DNA from: a virus
Reading direction: 5' to 3' (one strand)
Virus record (IMG/VR): IMGVR_UViG_3300046680_000196
Coordinates: 1-52,182 of that record
DNA: 52,182 nucleotides
Position 1 is the first letter of the stretch; every line of letters begins with the position of its first letter. Below, piece after piece: positions 40,146-47,939 of the stretch. Position numbers and translations under genes: made by a program. The notes beneath the pieces are model-generated. The model was not told the origin of the DNA. It saw only the letters and a program-made list of their open reading frames with translations, and did not search any database.

Positions 40146-41264
40146 ATGGAGCGAGTTGTGAAGGAACGGGATGGAAGCGTAGATGTTCTCCGTGGCCTTG
40201 GTATTCTTTTGGTCGTATCCGGTCATGCCAGCAGTGGATCAGGTCTATATCAATTTTCACCGTATTCTTTCCACATGCCGTTATTCTTTTTTATTTCAGG
40301 GCTGTTCTTCTCTGAGCTTAAAATAGAAAGAGTATCGCATGTTCTTTTGAAGAACATCAGATCTTTACTTTTGTACTCGACTGGATTTTATTTCTTTTAT
40401 GCATTTATGTGTATGGCGATATCGAGCATTGGGTTCAAGGCTTTTGATGAGCCGTTTTCCTTGCAGGCTATCTTCCTGAATCAGTTCGTTACAGGCGGGG
40501 CTTACAAGTTTACTTCTGCATACTGGTTTATCCCTTGTCTTTTTTTCGTTAAGATTTATTTTTCAGTAATTCACGTACGACTTGCATCGGCTGTTAACTC
40601 AATACGTTTCGAAGCTTCGCCAGCAGTTTTTTTTGCTGTCTATTTAATTGTTGCGTTTTTGGCTGTCGTATATAGTTTCAAAATGTATGCTGCCAATAAT
40701 GTGCAGTGGCCAGAGGTGCAGGGCTTGCGTGTAGCCTTCGCTGCATTTTTTTATTATCTCGGATTCCTGTTTGCAAAATACAGGCTTCAGCGCTTTGCAA
40801 GCCATGCGATGACTATTGCTATTCTTTTTATAGTTCAGCAACAGCTGTGGGTGTACTCTGGAAACCTAGATTACTGGATGCAGGTCTCTAAATTTCAGTC
40901 AGCCTATTTGCCTGTCATTACCAGCACGATTGCTATCGTGTTTTTTTACGGGTTATCCGTAATAGCCTCAAAGAATGAGTCGTGGGTTAAAGTAGTTGGG
41001 TACATAGGAAAGAATTCCTTCCCGATACTTCTTCACCATTTGTTTGGATTCTTCGTTATCAACGCGATTCTTTGTGCGCTTGGTGTGATAACCCCGGCCG
41101 ACGTGAAAAGTCAGTATTTCCAATATGACACTGTGCATTCCTGGCCTTTTTATATTGGTGGTGCAGTTATTTACTCGTTGGCGTTTGATCGATATGTAGT
41201 TGTGCCACTGAAAGATCGCGTGAAGGGGCGACGTTTTATGAGACGCTTTAAAAACACTGCGTAG
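40146..41264 (+). CDS. Acyltransferase-3 membrane protein (O-antigen modification candidate)
   Basis: 372 aa from ATG 40146 (frame also open to a TTG at 40131). DGSVDVLRGLGILLVVSGHA is the acyltransferase-3 signature, with about ten hydrophobic helices and the PLFFFISGLFF motif. The gene is clearly AT-richer than all neighbours, with runs of T, indicating acquisition from another source. O-acetyltransferases of temperate phages change lipopolysaccharide and exclude related phages; this role is inferred. Confidence 0.88.
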   Translation: MERVVKERDGSVDVLRGLGILLVVSGHASSGSGLYQFSPYSFHMPLFFFISGLFFSELKIERVSHVLLKNIRSLLLYSTGFYFFYAFMCMAISSIGFKAFDEPFSLQAIFLNQFVTGGAYKFTSAYWFIPCLFFVKIYFSVIHVRLASAVNSIRFEASPAVFFAVYLIVAFLAVVYSFKMYAANNVQWPEVQGLRVAFAAFFYYLGFLFAKYRLQRFASHAMTIAILFIVQQQLWVYSGNLDYWMQVSKFQSAYLPVITSTIAIVFFYGLSVIASKNESWVKVVGYIGKNSFPILLHHLFGFFVINAILCALGVITPADVKSQYFQYDTVHSWPFYIGGAVIYSLAFDRYVVVPLKDRVKGRRFMRRFKNTA

Positions 41265-41280
41265 CCATTGTTGAGAACAT

Positions 41281-41307
41281 TAAAACCCGCTTCGGCGGGT
41301 TTTTTAT
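41281..41307 (+). terminator. Intrinsic terminator after acyltransferase
   Basis: AAAACCCGC-ttc-GGCGGGTTTTTTAT separates the cargo gene from the lysis genes. Confidence 0.78.
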
Positions 41308-41322
41308 TGTCTGGAGAAAAGT

Positions 41323-41403
41323 ATGCCAATCACCGCGCAGCAGTTGCTGCAGAGCCTTCCGAACGCCTGCCGACGTGCCGACGTTTTCATGCCCGGAGTT
41401 TGA
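41323..41403 (+). pseudogene. Remnant of a GH19-type endolysin N-terminus (26 codons)
   Basis: ATG 41323 has a perfect GGAGAAAAGT upstream and reads MPITAQQLLQSLPNACRRAD to a stop at 41401. MPITAQQLLQ-LPNA is the start of many Pseudomonas phage GH19 (chitinase-like) endolysins as I know them. Here the frame ends after 26 codons and a GH24 gene follows 3 bases later, so the old lysozyme appears replaced. Its ribosome site may now serve as a leader. Confidence 0.6.
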
Positions 41404-41406
41404 CAA

Positions 41407-41886
41407 ATGCGCATTTCACAAAATGGCATCTCTGTACTGAAGCACTTCGAAAGCTGCTCGCTATCGGCTTACCCAGATCCGGCCACCGGTGGTGCACCAT
41501 GGACGATTGGCTGGGGACATACCGGGCCGGAAGTCGTGCGCGGCCTCGTTTGGACTCAGGCCAAGGCAGACGCTCAGTTACTGAATGACCTCGCATCGCG
41601 AGAGATGGCAGTTTCCTGCGCGGTGACCACCAGTATCAGTCAAGGACAGTTCGACGCTTTGGTTGACTTTGCCTACAACCTAGGCATTGGCAACTTTCAA
41701 CATTCCACGCTGCTCCGACTGATCAACGCCGGCGATATGGACGGCGCCTTTGCACAGTTCGCACGCTGGAATCGGGCAGCAGGTGTTCCGATGCGAGGTC
41801 TGACCCGGCGTCGTGCCGCTGATGCCGCGCTGTTCGCCGGGAAGACCGGAACCCAAGCGATCGCCATCGGAGTGGCTGCCGCATAA
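41407..41886 (+). CDS. GH24 endolysin (T4-type lysozyme)
   Basis: 159 aa. LKHFESCSLSAYPDPA gives the catalytic Glu (residue 15), and GGAPWTIGWGHT the Asp/Thr region of muramidases; DFAYNLGIGNF and ARWNRAAG follow. No signal peptide or membrane anchor, so release needs a holin; candidates lie far upstream at 17723-18770. Cleaves peptidoglycan glycan strands. Confidence 0.92.
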   Translation: MRISQNGISVLKHFESCSLSAYPDPATGGAPWTIGWGHTGPEVVRGLVWTQAKADAQLLNDLASREMAVSCAVTTSISQGQFDALVDFAYNLGIGNFQHSTLLRLINAGDMDGAFAQFARWNRAAGVPMRGLTRRRAADAALFAGKTGTQAIAIGVAAA

Positions 41887-41935
41887 GCCCGCTGCATCAA
41901 CCTCTGTTCACCCCAAACCCATCAGGTACATCATC

Positions 41936-42148
41936 ATGAAATCAGCTCTCTTCGCTGGGTCGCTTTTTGCTGCCTGTATTTTGTCCGCTTGCTCCGCCAT
42001 TCCGCAGGGCAGTACACCTCTGCCGCAGATCGTGACTGGTTACTGCGCACTGCCTATTCCAGATCGCGCACTGAACCGCGCTGTCATCAACAGCCTGCTG
42101 CTGCCGAACTCGGTGGCGATCACTTGCGCAGCGGACAGCGGGAAATGA
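41936..42148 (+). CDS. Small lipoprotein, possible o-spanin
   Basis: 70 aa. Signal peptide with lipobox LSAC (Cys19), then a proline-containing 50-residue mature part with two further cysteines. Lies after the endolysin where an Rz1-like outer-membrane spanin is expected. No overlapping i-spanin (Rz) is visible, so the assignment is tentative. Confidence 0.7.
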   Translation: MKSALFAGSLFAACILSACSAIPQGSTPLPQIVTGYCALPIPDRALNRAVINSLLLPNSVAITCAADSGK

Positions 42149-42633
42149 GCGATGTAGGTGGCGCCTTGGCCTATCCCTACATCGGCAACGGGCCGGGGCA
42201 GTTCTCCCTGATCCCATTGCTGCGCCCGTACAAGGTCGGAGAGTGGGTTGTCATGGAAGACTTCGGCTACCTGCGCAAGGACGGAAGCTACCAGCATGTA
42301 CCGAAGTATTTTATCACTGACCTTGCTTCGATCCCGTGGCTTGCTGAGCCGATGTTCAACAGCACTGACAGCCGCCTGCCGGGGATCGTCCACGATGCCA
42401 GCTACTGCTTCAATCAACAGCCCAAGGCGTGGTGCGACAGCATGCTCTACGAAATGCTGCAGGTGACCGGCGCGCCTCTGATCCAGAGCCATCTGATTTA
42501 TGCAGGTGTTCGGGTCGGTGGCGCATCACGTTATGCGGCCTGCAAGGGCGGACCGAAGAATGAAGACTTCGCCTGGGAGCTGATGGGGGGCGATGAGGTG
42601 GCACTGTACAAGAGCGCCTACCATCTAGCCTGA
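42145..42633 (+). CDS. DUF1353-like phage protein
   Basis: 162 aa, ATGA overlap with the lipoprotein. YKVGEWVVMEDFGYL, FITDLASIPW and GIVHDASYC, with YEMLQVTGAP, are DUF1353 features. The family (phage gp16-like) has an uncharacterised role, often near lysis or tail genes. Last plus-strand gene before the attachment region. Confidence 0.8.
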   Translation: MSDVGGALAYPYIGNGPGQFSLIPLLRPYKVGEWVVMEDFGYLRKDGSYQHVPKYFITDLASIPWLAEPMFNSTDSRLPGIVHDASYCFNQQPKAWCDSMLYEMLQVTGAPLIQSHLIYAGVRVGGASRYAACKGGPKNEDFAWELMGGDEVALYKSAYHLA

Positions 42634-42693
42634 TGGATGTTGTGCAAGCTTCATTTTGGGGGTTGTGTTCAGTCGGCAGAACGCCGGAGGAGG

Positions 42694-42715
42694 GTGCGTG
42701 ACTTTTGCGTGACTC
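42694..42715. repeat. 22-bp direct repeat, left of attP core
   Basis: Perfect copy of 42901-42922, each made of two GCGTGAC units separated by TTTT. Flanks the tRNA-like core on one side; the other copy lies 50 bp on the other side, by the integrase. Arm-type integrase or excisionase binding sites are the natural guess. Confidence 0.75.
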
Positions 42716-42803
42716 TCTCACGCACTTGTAAGCTCTTGTGGGCATTCGGTTGCAGCGAGCGCCAATGATTACGGGCAAAACAAAGGGCCTTACAATGGTC
42801 CTG

Positions 42804-42853
42804 CGTGCATGGGGTGCTAGGGGTCGAGTGTTCGAATCACTCCGTCCCGACCA
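42804..42853. other. Candidate attP core: 3' half of tRNA-Pro(GGG)
   Basis: The 50 bp read as a tRNA 3' half: anticodon loop with GGG, a T arm GAGTG-TTCGAAT-CACTC, acceptor strand CGTCCCG, discriminator A and CCA. CGTCCCG demands a 5' strand CGGGACG, the tRNA-Pro type, but no 5' half exists upstream. A tRNA 3' half next to the integrase is the classic attP core, restoring the host gene on integration. Confidence 0.8.
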
Positions 42854-42869
42854 TATTTTTCAATGACTT

Positions 42870-42897
42870 AGCCCAATCCTCTCAGGTTGGGCTTTTT
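42870..42897. terminator. Bidirectional terminator between late operon and integrase
   Basis: AGCCCAA-tcctctcagg-TTGGGCTTTTTC between convergent genes. Confidence 0.72.
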
Positions 42898-42900
42898 CAT

Positions 42901-42922
42901 GTGCGTGACTTTTGCGTGACTC
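42901..42922. repeat. 22-bp direct repeat, right of attP core
   Basis: Second copy of the 42694-42715 sequence, between the terminator and the integrase stop codon at 42932. Confidence 0.75.
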
Positions 42923-42931
42923 CTCGATTTT

Positions 42932-44110
42932 TCACGCCTGTTTCCTCTTCAAGATCGTCAGCACCGGTCCACGCGAATCGGTTGCTGATACCATGTTCGC
43001 AGCTTCAATCAGATGCCCGAGCTCGGCGCCCGAGTAGTGACTGGTGATGCTGCCGTTCTTGTGGCCCAGAAGTGCCTTGCGGTCTTCCTCGGTTACGCCT
43101 GCTGCGCGCAGCCGACGGCCAAACGTGTGTTTGAGGTCATGAATCCTTATGGATGCATAACCTGGGTGAGCGGGGCGAAGGTTTTCCTCCTGCCAGAGTT
43201 TCGCCGCTCTCACCCGCGCCTTCTTCCAGGCCGAGTCGTTCATCCGGTGTATTGCGTTGCCGTTGTAAGGGAAAACCCAATCCTTGCTCAGGCCGCGCTG
43301 CTGCTCGATGATCGATTTGGCCACGTTGTTGAGCACGACCAGTCGCTCATCACCGTTCTTCACCCCGGACCGTTCGTGTCTGCCGCCGAAATCAGCCGGG
43401 ATCAGAAACACGCTGGTCCCGAGTTCCGGCACCGAAATCTCCCAATCCCACCTCAGCTTGCAAACTTCCTGCTCCCGCGTGCCGGTGTTCACCTTGAACA
43501 GCGCCATCGTTTGCAGGTGGGCCGGCAACTCCCCAAAGAGAATCGACTGCTCCTGCCATGACATCGGGTACGGCTTGCGGCTCGACTTCTTCTCTTCCAG
43601 CTTCGTGAGCATCGGCACGCTATCCAGCCACGGCCTGCGCTCATCATCTCGCCACTTCCTGGCACACAACGACAAAACCCGAACCACACGCTCGATCGAG
43701 ATATTCACCGTCCTGTTGCTGACTCCCTTCTTTATTGTCCCGTCCTCCAGCTTCTTGGTCGCCAACCTGTCCTTGATAAACGGCGCTAGAGCCTGGTCAT
43801 CAATATGGGTCAGCGGCAAGTGACCTATGAATGGGTGAAGCTGTGCAAGGTGGTGCCCCGACAGTTTGATCGAGGGCTGATCCTTGAACTCTAAAAGGAA
43901 GCGCTCCGCTGCCTCCTCCCAAAGCCTTACCGTCTTAACTCCATACACCTTCTGCTGGCGAACCTGCTCCATCCTGAAAATCAGGTAGCGCTCGGCTTCT
44001 TCCCTGTCACCAGTTCGAGTGCTTTCATAAAGGCGTTCTCCGTTGATCTTCTTGTCGATATGCCAGATACCTTTCCTTTGAGAGAGGCCTGTGATCGATT
44101 TTCGCGCCAT
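42932..44110 (-). CDS. int: Tyrosine-recombinase integrase
   Basis: 392 aa. N-terminal arm domain (AITGLSQRKGIWHIDKKING-like, about 1-45), core-binding SAM-like helix region (about 75-190), catalytic domain with Arg in NTGTREQEVCKLRW, HDLKHTFGRRL (His-x-x-Lys-His variant of the HxxRH box) and the LLGHKNGSITSHYS tail, which gives the final His and Tyr. It mediates recombination at the tRNA-Pro half beside it. Convergent to the late operon. Confidence 0.95.
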   Translation of the reverse strand: MARKSITGLSQRKGIWHIDKKINGERLYESTRTGDREEAERYLIFRMEQVRQQKVYGVKTVRLWEEAAERFLLEFKDQPSIKLSGHHLAQLHPFIGHLPLTHIDDQALAPFIKDRLATKKLEDGTIKKGVSNRTVNISIERVVRVLSLCARKWRDDERRPWLDSVPMLTKLEEKKSSRKPYPMSWQEQSILFGELPAHLQTMALFKVNTGTREQEVCKLRWDWEISVPELGTSVFLIPADFGGRHERSGVKNGDERLVVLNNVAKSIIEQQRGLSKDWVFPYNGNAIHRMNDSAWKKARVRAAKLWQEENLRPAHPGYASIRIHDLKHTFGRRLRAAGVTEEDRKALLGHKNGSITSHYSGAELGHLIEAANMVSATDSRGPVLTILKRKQA

Positions 44111-44370
44111 GATTTATCTCCTTTCTGGCGCTCGCTGCGGGGCAATTGTTGCTCCGGGGCGCGTTTTTTATCAATGGACTTAGCTTCGACGTATGCTGAG
44201 GCCCAGTCGTCCAGCTCCTGCCGGTCAAATCCGACGCCGCGCTCGCCGATGGGGAATTCGTGAACGTGAGGGCGCACCTCGGCGTCGAACACCGCACGGC
44301 ACATGCCCAGATATGCGGGTGCCTGTTTGGCCCGGATGAAGCGGGGTAGCAGGGCGAGTTCTGCACTCAT
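43981..44370 (-). CDS. AlpA/excisionase-like protein overlapping the integrase
   Basis: 129 aa. LLPRFIRAKQAPAYLGMCRA and VRPHVHEFPIGERGVGFDRQ followed by ELDDWASAYVEAKS are a winged-helix MerR/AlpA-type sequence, known from Pseudomonas genes upstream of integrases. The last 43 codons overlap the integrase start by 130 bp in another frame; both readings look like real protein. Likely a directionality factor. Confidence 0.8.
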   Translation of the reverse strand: MSAELALLPRFIRAKQAPAYLGMCRAVFDAEVRPHVHEFPIGERGVGFDRQELDDWASAYVEAKSIDKKRAPEQQLPRSERQKGDKSWRENRSQASLKGKVSGISTRRSTENAFMKALELVTGKKPSAT

Positions 44371-44795
44371 GGCGTCTCCTTACTGATGGCCTTGTAGCCG
44401 TCGATCTCGGCCATGTCCCGGTCATAGGATCGGCGCGTGACTGGGTGCATGTCGTCCGGCTGCTGGCCGTGGTACTTCTGGAGTACTTCGCCTTCGAGCG
44501 ATGCCGTACATTCGGCCAAGGCCTTGCGCAGCTCATCAATGGTGATGCGTCGACTCCACATCGGATCGCCCGGTACCGGCACGAGCGGAGTAGTCTGGTC
44601 GATCATTGACCGGATGCGGCCCAGCAGCTTGGTGTTCTCGGCCTTCAGCGCCCTCATCTGCCCGGCGATATGCTCCTCCAGCGACATCTGGTCCCGCTGC
44701 CAGTCGCGCTCGTCGTGTGCGTAGCCGAATCGAGTGCAGAGTGACCGGTGGAAGTTCTTGAAGCTGGCGTGTGTTTCCTGAAACAGGTTTCTCAT
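44367..44795 (-). CDS. Phage protein of unknown function (142 aa)
   Basis: Overlaps both neighbours by ATGA. Helical N-terminus (SFKNFHRSLCTRFGYAHDE), coiled coil about 40-70, then a linker and HGQQPDDMHPVTRRSYD. Unknown role; first of the small chain between integrase and RT. Confidence 0.65.
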   Translation of the reverse strand: MRNLFQETHASFKNFHRSLCTRFGYAHDERDWQRDQMSLEEHIAGQMRALKAENTKLLGRIRSMIDQTTPLVPVPGDPMWSRRITIDELRKALAECTASLEGEVLQKYHGQQPDDMHPVTRRSYDRDMAEIDGYKAISKETP

Positions 44796-44974
44796 GGCTC
44801 GACCTCTTCAGCTTCCTTCTCCATGCGCTCAAGGCGAGCGCTGAGCTTGAACAGGAGATCGCGATGGTCCTGCGCATCCATGACAGGTATGGCGACGAAG
44901 AGAATCCCCGCCTTGACCATCTCGTTGGCTGCTTCAATCGCGATCCGAAGTTGTACTGGGCTGGCTCGATTCAT
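44792..44974 (-). CDS. Small protein with coiled C-terminus (60 aa)
   Basis: ATGA overlaps at both ends. LRIAIEAANEMVKAGILFVA then KLSARLERMEKEAEEVEP; a short hydrophobic helix plus a charged helix. The hydrophobic middle resembles DUF-type phage early proteins; unknown. Confidence 0.6.
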   Translation of the reverse strand: MNRASPVQLRIAIEAANEMVKAGILFVAIPVMDAQDHRDLLFKLSARLERMEKEAEEVEP

Positions 44975-45315
44975 GGCTCGACCCCAAGACGAACGACTGT
45001 CGCGATCTCGGTGTAGGCCGCATAGGCATCATCGGAGTTCTGGAAGGACAGGACGATCGAGTATTTACCGCCGGATTGCTCGAGGGTGTTGAAACTCTTG
45101 CCCAGCAACAGCCCGACCGACTTCCGTCCATTCTTGAATCCATCGGCGTCGGCGTTTGCCACGTCAGTGGTCGTTTGGGTCGTAAGCCCGCCGCGCAGAT
45201 GCTCAATCATCTGCGCCTGATGGGCGATGGTGGCTTGGGCCTTCTCCAGTTCCGCGGCATAAATCCGGCCGGCGTCCGGGTGCCCTGTAGTCATGTAGGG
45301 ATCGATTCCGCTCAT
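44971..45315 (-). CDS. Phage protein of unknown function (114 aa)
   Basis: Start ATG 45315 with GGAGAAAAAT upstream was preferred to the GTG at 45327. N-terminal helix (AAELEKAQATIAHQAQMIEH), C-terminal beta part (KYSIVLSFQNSDDAYAAYTE). No recognised family. Confidence 0.65.
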   Translation of the reverse strand: MSGIDPYMTTGHPDAGRIYAAELEKAQATIAHQAQMIEHLRGGLTTQTTTDVANADADGFKNGRKSVGLLLGKSFNTLEQSGGKYSIVLSFQNSDDAYAAYTEIATVVRLGVEP

Positions 45316-45524
45316 ATTTTTCTCCACGCTGCAGCCGACACCCGCGCCCAGCGCTCCTGAGTGACGATGATGAAATTGCGAATACCCGTCATGACCTTGT
45401 GCATCTCGCCGTCGAACTCGACGAACTGGCCGGCCTTGCGGTGCTCTGGCACACGGTCGATGACGTCGAGCAACTTGCCCGGGGTGCCGTCGGAGTTCTG
45501 GGCGTGAATGTCATACGCTGCCAT
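45312..45524 (-). CDS. Phage protein of unknown function (70 aa)
   Basis: GAGGTGGAACGCC before the start. Small beta-rich protein (GQFVEFDGEMHKVMTGIRNF) ending ARVSAAAWRKI. Overlaps neighbours by 4 and 14 bp. Confidence 0.6.
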   Translation of the reverse strand: MAAYDIHAQNSDGTPGKLLDVIDRVPEHRKAGQFVEFDGEMHKVMTGIRNFIIVTQERWARVSAAAWRKI

Positions 45525-45705
45525 GGCGTTCCACCTCGATGCGTTTCTGAATGCCCACCCGATACCCTTCAGGTCGGAGCGCGGCGGTCTTTTCGATATT
45601 GGCGATGACCCGCTCGACGCCGCCGAAGATCGGGTCTACCTGGCGCCCGTCCTTGAGCAGTTGATCGGCCAGATTCCAGCCTTCTCTTTCTTCAATGCGA
45701 GACAT
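45511..45705 (-). CDS. Phage protein of unknown function (64 aa)
   Basis: GGAG 6 bases before the start. Soluble, basic C-terminus (GIQKRIEVERHGSV). No domain recognised. Confidence 0.6.
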   Translation of the reverse strand: MSRIEEREGWNLADQLLKDGRQVDPIFGGVERVIANIEKTAALRPEGYRVGIQKRIEVERHGSV

Positions 45706-45716
45706 GAGGTGCTCCG

Positions 45717-46457
45717 TTAATCGAAGTCGTGGATGAGGACTGGCCGTGCGGCCGGGATCGGTTCGAGTGTTGCGAGGTTGAGCAGGGTGAAGTAGCCGCG
45801 ATCTGGCATCCAGCCAGCGGTGTCGATGTGGATTACGTTGCCGAGAGTCTCGGGCGATCGCAGAGGGGTGTGGCCAACGACCATGGCGCGCAAGCCTTCA
45901 ACACCTCCCATCTCACTCTGTTCGATCCGTCGGCGCGACCACATGCAACTGTTCTGCACTAGTTTCAGGCGCTTGTTGCTCTCCGGGGATTCCAGCTCGG
46001 CGCGCAACTGGCCCCAAGATGGGAATGGGCAATCCGCGTGCACGATCCCGATGAGGCCCAGCGCCGTATCTACCTCAATGGCAATCGGCAATTCGGCGAA
46101 CTGTATTGCGAATTCACGTTGCTCGTCCCACGCAAGCCCGGCAAACCATGAGCCGCCGTTGTAAACCCAGTTTTCCGTGTCGCAGGTGTCGAAGCGAACC
46201 ACGTAATCGTCATGGTTGCCGCGCACTGGGTGGAACCACGGCTTGGCCAGCCAATCCAGCACATCGCGGCATTCAGGGCCACGGTCAACCAGATCGCCGA
46301 CGCTGAAAAGCCGGTCGACGACAGGGTCAAACCCTGCCGCATCCAGCGCTGCCTGCAACCGAGTGAAATGCCCATGAATATCGCCGACCGCGAAATCTCG
46401 GCCGACCGTGTTCATGGCGAAGCGCTTCACGCGCGACACCTCGATTGTTTCGAGCAT
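45717..46457 (-). CDS. Serine/threonine-phosphatase-like metallophosphoesterase (lambda PP type)
   Basis: 246 aa from ATG 46457 with GGAG 8 bases upstream; ATG 46415 is an alternative. FAVGDIHGHFTRL, FSVGDLVDRGPECRD, HPVRGNHDDYV and VVGHTPL are the metal-ligand blocks of the lambda NinI-type phosphatases. It may dephosphorylate proteins of the host or phage. It is in the integrase-proximal operon, not the nin region. Confidence 0.9.
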   Translation of the reverse strand: MLETIEVSRVKRFAMNTVGRDFAVGDIHGHFTRLQAALDAAGFDPVVDRLFSVGDLVDRGPECRDVLDWLAKPWFHPVRGNHDDYVVRFDTCDTENWVYNGGSWFAGLAWDEQREFAIQFAELPIAIEVDTALGLIGIVHADCPFPSWGQLRAELESPESNKRLKLVQNSCMWSRRRIEQSEMGGVEGLRAMVVGHTPLRSPETLGNVIHIDTAGWMPDRGYFTLLNLATLEPIPAARPVLIHDFD

Positions 46458-46502
46458 GCGAAGTTCTCCATGCCGCGCGTGGCGGCAGAAGGTGGTGATG
46501 GG

Positions 46503-47153
46503 TTAATCGGCGTCTTCTTCGTCTTCTGGCCAGCCCTTCAGGTCTCGCGCCCAGGCCGTCCACTGCTTGCGTTGCTCGTCGCTCATTTCGTTCCAGCGCC
46601 CAGCAACCTCCGACGAAACCACTCCCCCTGCCTTGAGATGCACGGTTCCGCAGTTGCTACCGAGATCTTCGTCCGCATAACGAACAACGATTTCGTCATC
46701 TGGATGGAGTTTCGAAAGCTCTGTCAGAACCGGAATCGGACACGACCACGCGGTATCGAACGAGAGTTCGCCGGCATCCAGCTCAATCACCTGGTCGTAG
46801 GCGTTCCACTTTGTTCCCCAAACGTCCCGGGCGAAATCCAGCGAGTGGAAGTGCCCAGACGATCGCTTGTTGCGCAGCATCTGGATGAATTGCTCGAAGC
46901 ATTCTTCGCTCAGTTGCAACACGTCGGCCTCTGTGCGGTTACGCCGCTCAAGCCCCGCAATCAAAGGATGATCGTGGAGCGGCTGAGCAGTGATCGCTTC
47001 CGCCGCGGTCTCGGCCTGCCCGCTGATGCCGCCCCAAGGGAACACCCCTCGAAAGGGAAGGATGGTGTTGAAATCGATTTTGCCGCTTTCGTTGATCAAC
47101 GACTTCAGGACGTGCGCTGGCGCGCGCACCTTATTGGTCACATGGTTTGGCAT
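46503..47153 (-). CDS. DUF1281/YubB-like (ferredoxin-fold) phage protein
   Basis: 216 aa from ATG 47153, GAGGAATTC about 12 bases upstream. MPNHVTNKVRA, FNTILPF, WGTKWNAYDQ and FDTAWSCPIPVL are the hallmarks of the Api92/DUF1281 family that occurs on phages and plasmids, with a ferredoxin-like fold. Role unknown. Ends in an acidic tail (GWPEDEEDAD). Confidence 0.85.
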   Translation of the reverse strand: MPNHVTNKVRAPAHVLKSLINESGKIDFNTILPFRGVFPWGGISGQAETAAEAITAQPLHDHPLIAGLERRNRTEADVLQLSEECFEQFIQMLRNKRSSGHFHSLDFARDVWGTKWNAYDQVIELDAGELSFDTAWSCPIPVLTELSKLHPDDEIVVRYADEDLGSNCGTVHLKAGGVVSSEVAGRWNEMSDEQRKQWTAWARDLKGWPEDEEDAD

Positions 47154-47209
47154 GGCAATAGAATTCCTCGCCCGCCGTACACCGGCAGGCTGTTGAGTTG
47201 GGGGAGGGG

Positions 47210-47527
47210 TTACTGCTGGATGAGTTCGGCAGGCACGCTCAGCGAGGGTCCGAGCTTGGCGAATACCACGGCGCGGAACACTGCGACAGTTCGGGTTTCG
47301 CCGGGCTGGCGGTTGAACGGGTCGTTGGTCATGTCGGCCAGCCACGGGTGCTGGTGGCCGACATCGACCCAGACGCCGTACTTCGTGATCAGTTGCTCGG
47401 CGTCGGGCAGGGCGAAGAGCTGTAGTTGGCCGGTGCTGGGTTGCGGATCGCCCTCAATCGCGTTTATTGCCCAGTCCAGCGCCGGTCCGGTCAGTTCCAC
47501 GGTTCGGACGCTGACCAAGTGGCTCAT
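47210..47527 (-). CDS. DUF2591 (NinX-like) phage protein
   Basis: 105 aa, ATGA overlap with the upstream gene. VRTVELTGPALDWAINAIEG and PFNRQPGETRTVAVFRAVVF match DUF2591/NinX of lambdoid phages, function unknown. Confidence 0.82.
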   Translation of the reverse strand: MSHLVSVRTVELTGPALDWAINAIEGDPQPSTGQLQLFALPDAEQLITKYGVWVDVGHQHPWLADMTNDPFNRQPGETRTVAVFRAVVFAKLGPSLSVPAELIQQ

Positions 47528-47886
47528 CGCCGGCGGCCTTTGGCTCGCTCGGCCAGCTCACAGTCGACCGCCAGTTTCAGCAGGTTTCGCGTGGTTGACC
47601 TGAAGCCGCCCGTGTCTGGATATCCCTCTGATTGGTGGCCGTCGGGGTGGGCTTCGAACGGCCCATGCCAGCACCAATTCATTTTCCAATCAGCCCACAC
47701 CGTGTAAGCATCCATCCCTTCGCCCCAGTAGTCGGTGCCCCCGCCAACACTCAGGCAATGCCTGACGCTCGAATTCTGGTCGTAAGCCAGTTCGGATTTC
47801 TCATCGTCTCGCCATGCCTTGCCATACAGCGCGGGGTGGAGCTGAACGAGGCGCTTACTGAGCTTTTTCTCGATGCGTGCTTTCAT
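47524..47886 (-). CDS. Phage protein of unknown function (120 aa)
   Basis: ATG 47886, AGGGGG upstream; GTG 47892 possible. Tryptophan-rich centre (YTVWADWKMNWCWHGPFEAH, PDGHQSEGYPDTG) reads like small phage proteins of the DUF6-type hydrophilic kind; no assigned domain. Coupled upstream to an 18-codon mini ORF. Confidence 0.65.
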   Translation of the reverse strand: MKARIEKKLSKRLVQLHPALYGKAWRDDEKSELAYDQNSSVRHCLSVGGGTDYWGEGMDAYTVWADWKMNWCWHGPFEAHPDGHQSEGYPDTGGFRSTTRNLLKLAVDCELAERAKGRRR

Positions 47887-47939
47887 CGCCACGGCCCCCT
47901 GTAGATCAGGTAGGCCATGTAGAGCGGGGCGAAGATCAT
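47883..47939 (-). CDS. Micro-ORF, 18 aa hydrophobic peptide
   Basis: MIFAPLYMAYLIYRGPWR, with ATGA overlaps to the genes on both sides. Hydrophobic with a basic end. Support is only the double coupling; no ribosome site is evident beyond the upstream gene's translation. Confidence 0.4.
   Translation of the reverse strand: MIFAPLYMAYLIYRGPWR

Noticed and set aside
42804-42853. A functional phage tRNA-Pro gene
   Set aside because: Only the 3' half from the anticodon loop onward is present; there is no D arm or 5' acceptor strand, so it is interpreted as an attachment core.
46212-47603. 463-aa plus-strand open frame
   Set aside because: Lies antisense to the phosphoesterase, DUF1281 and DUF2591 genes, which have recognised motifs and coupled starts. 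It is a GC-rich shadow frame.
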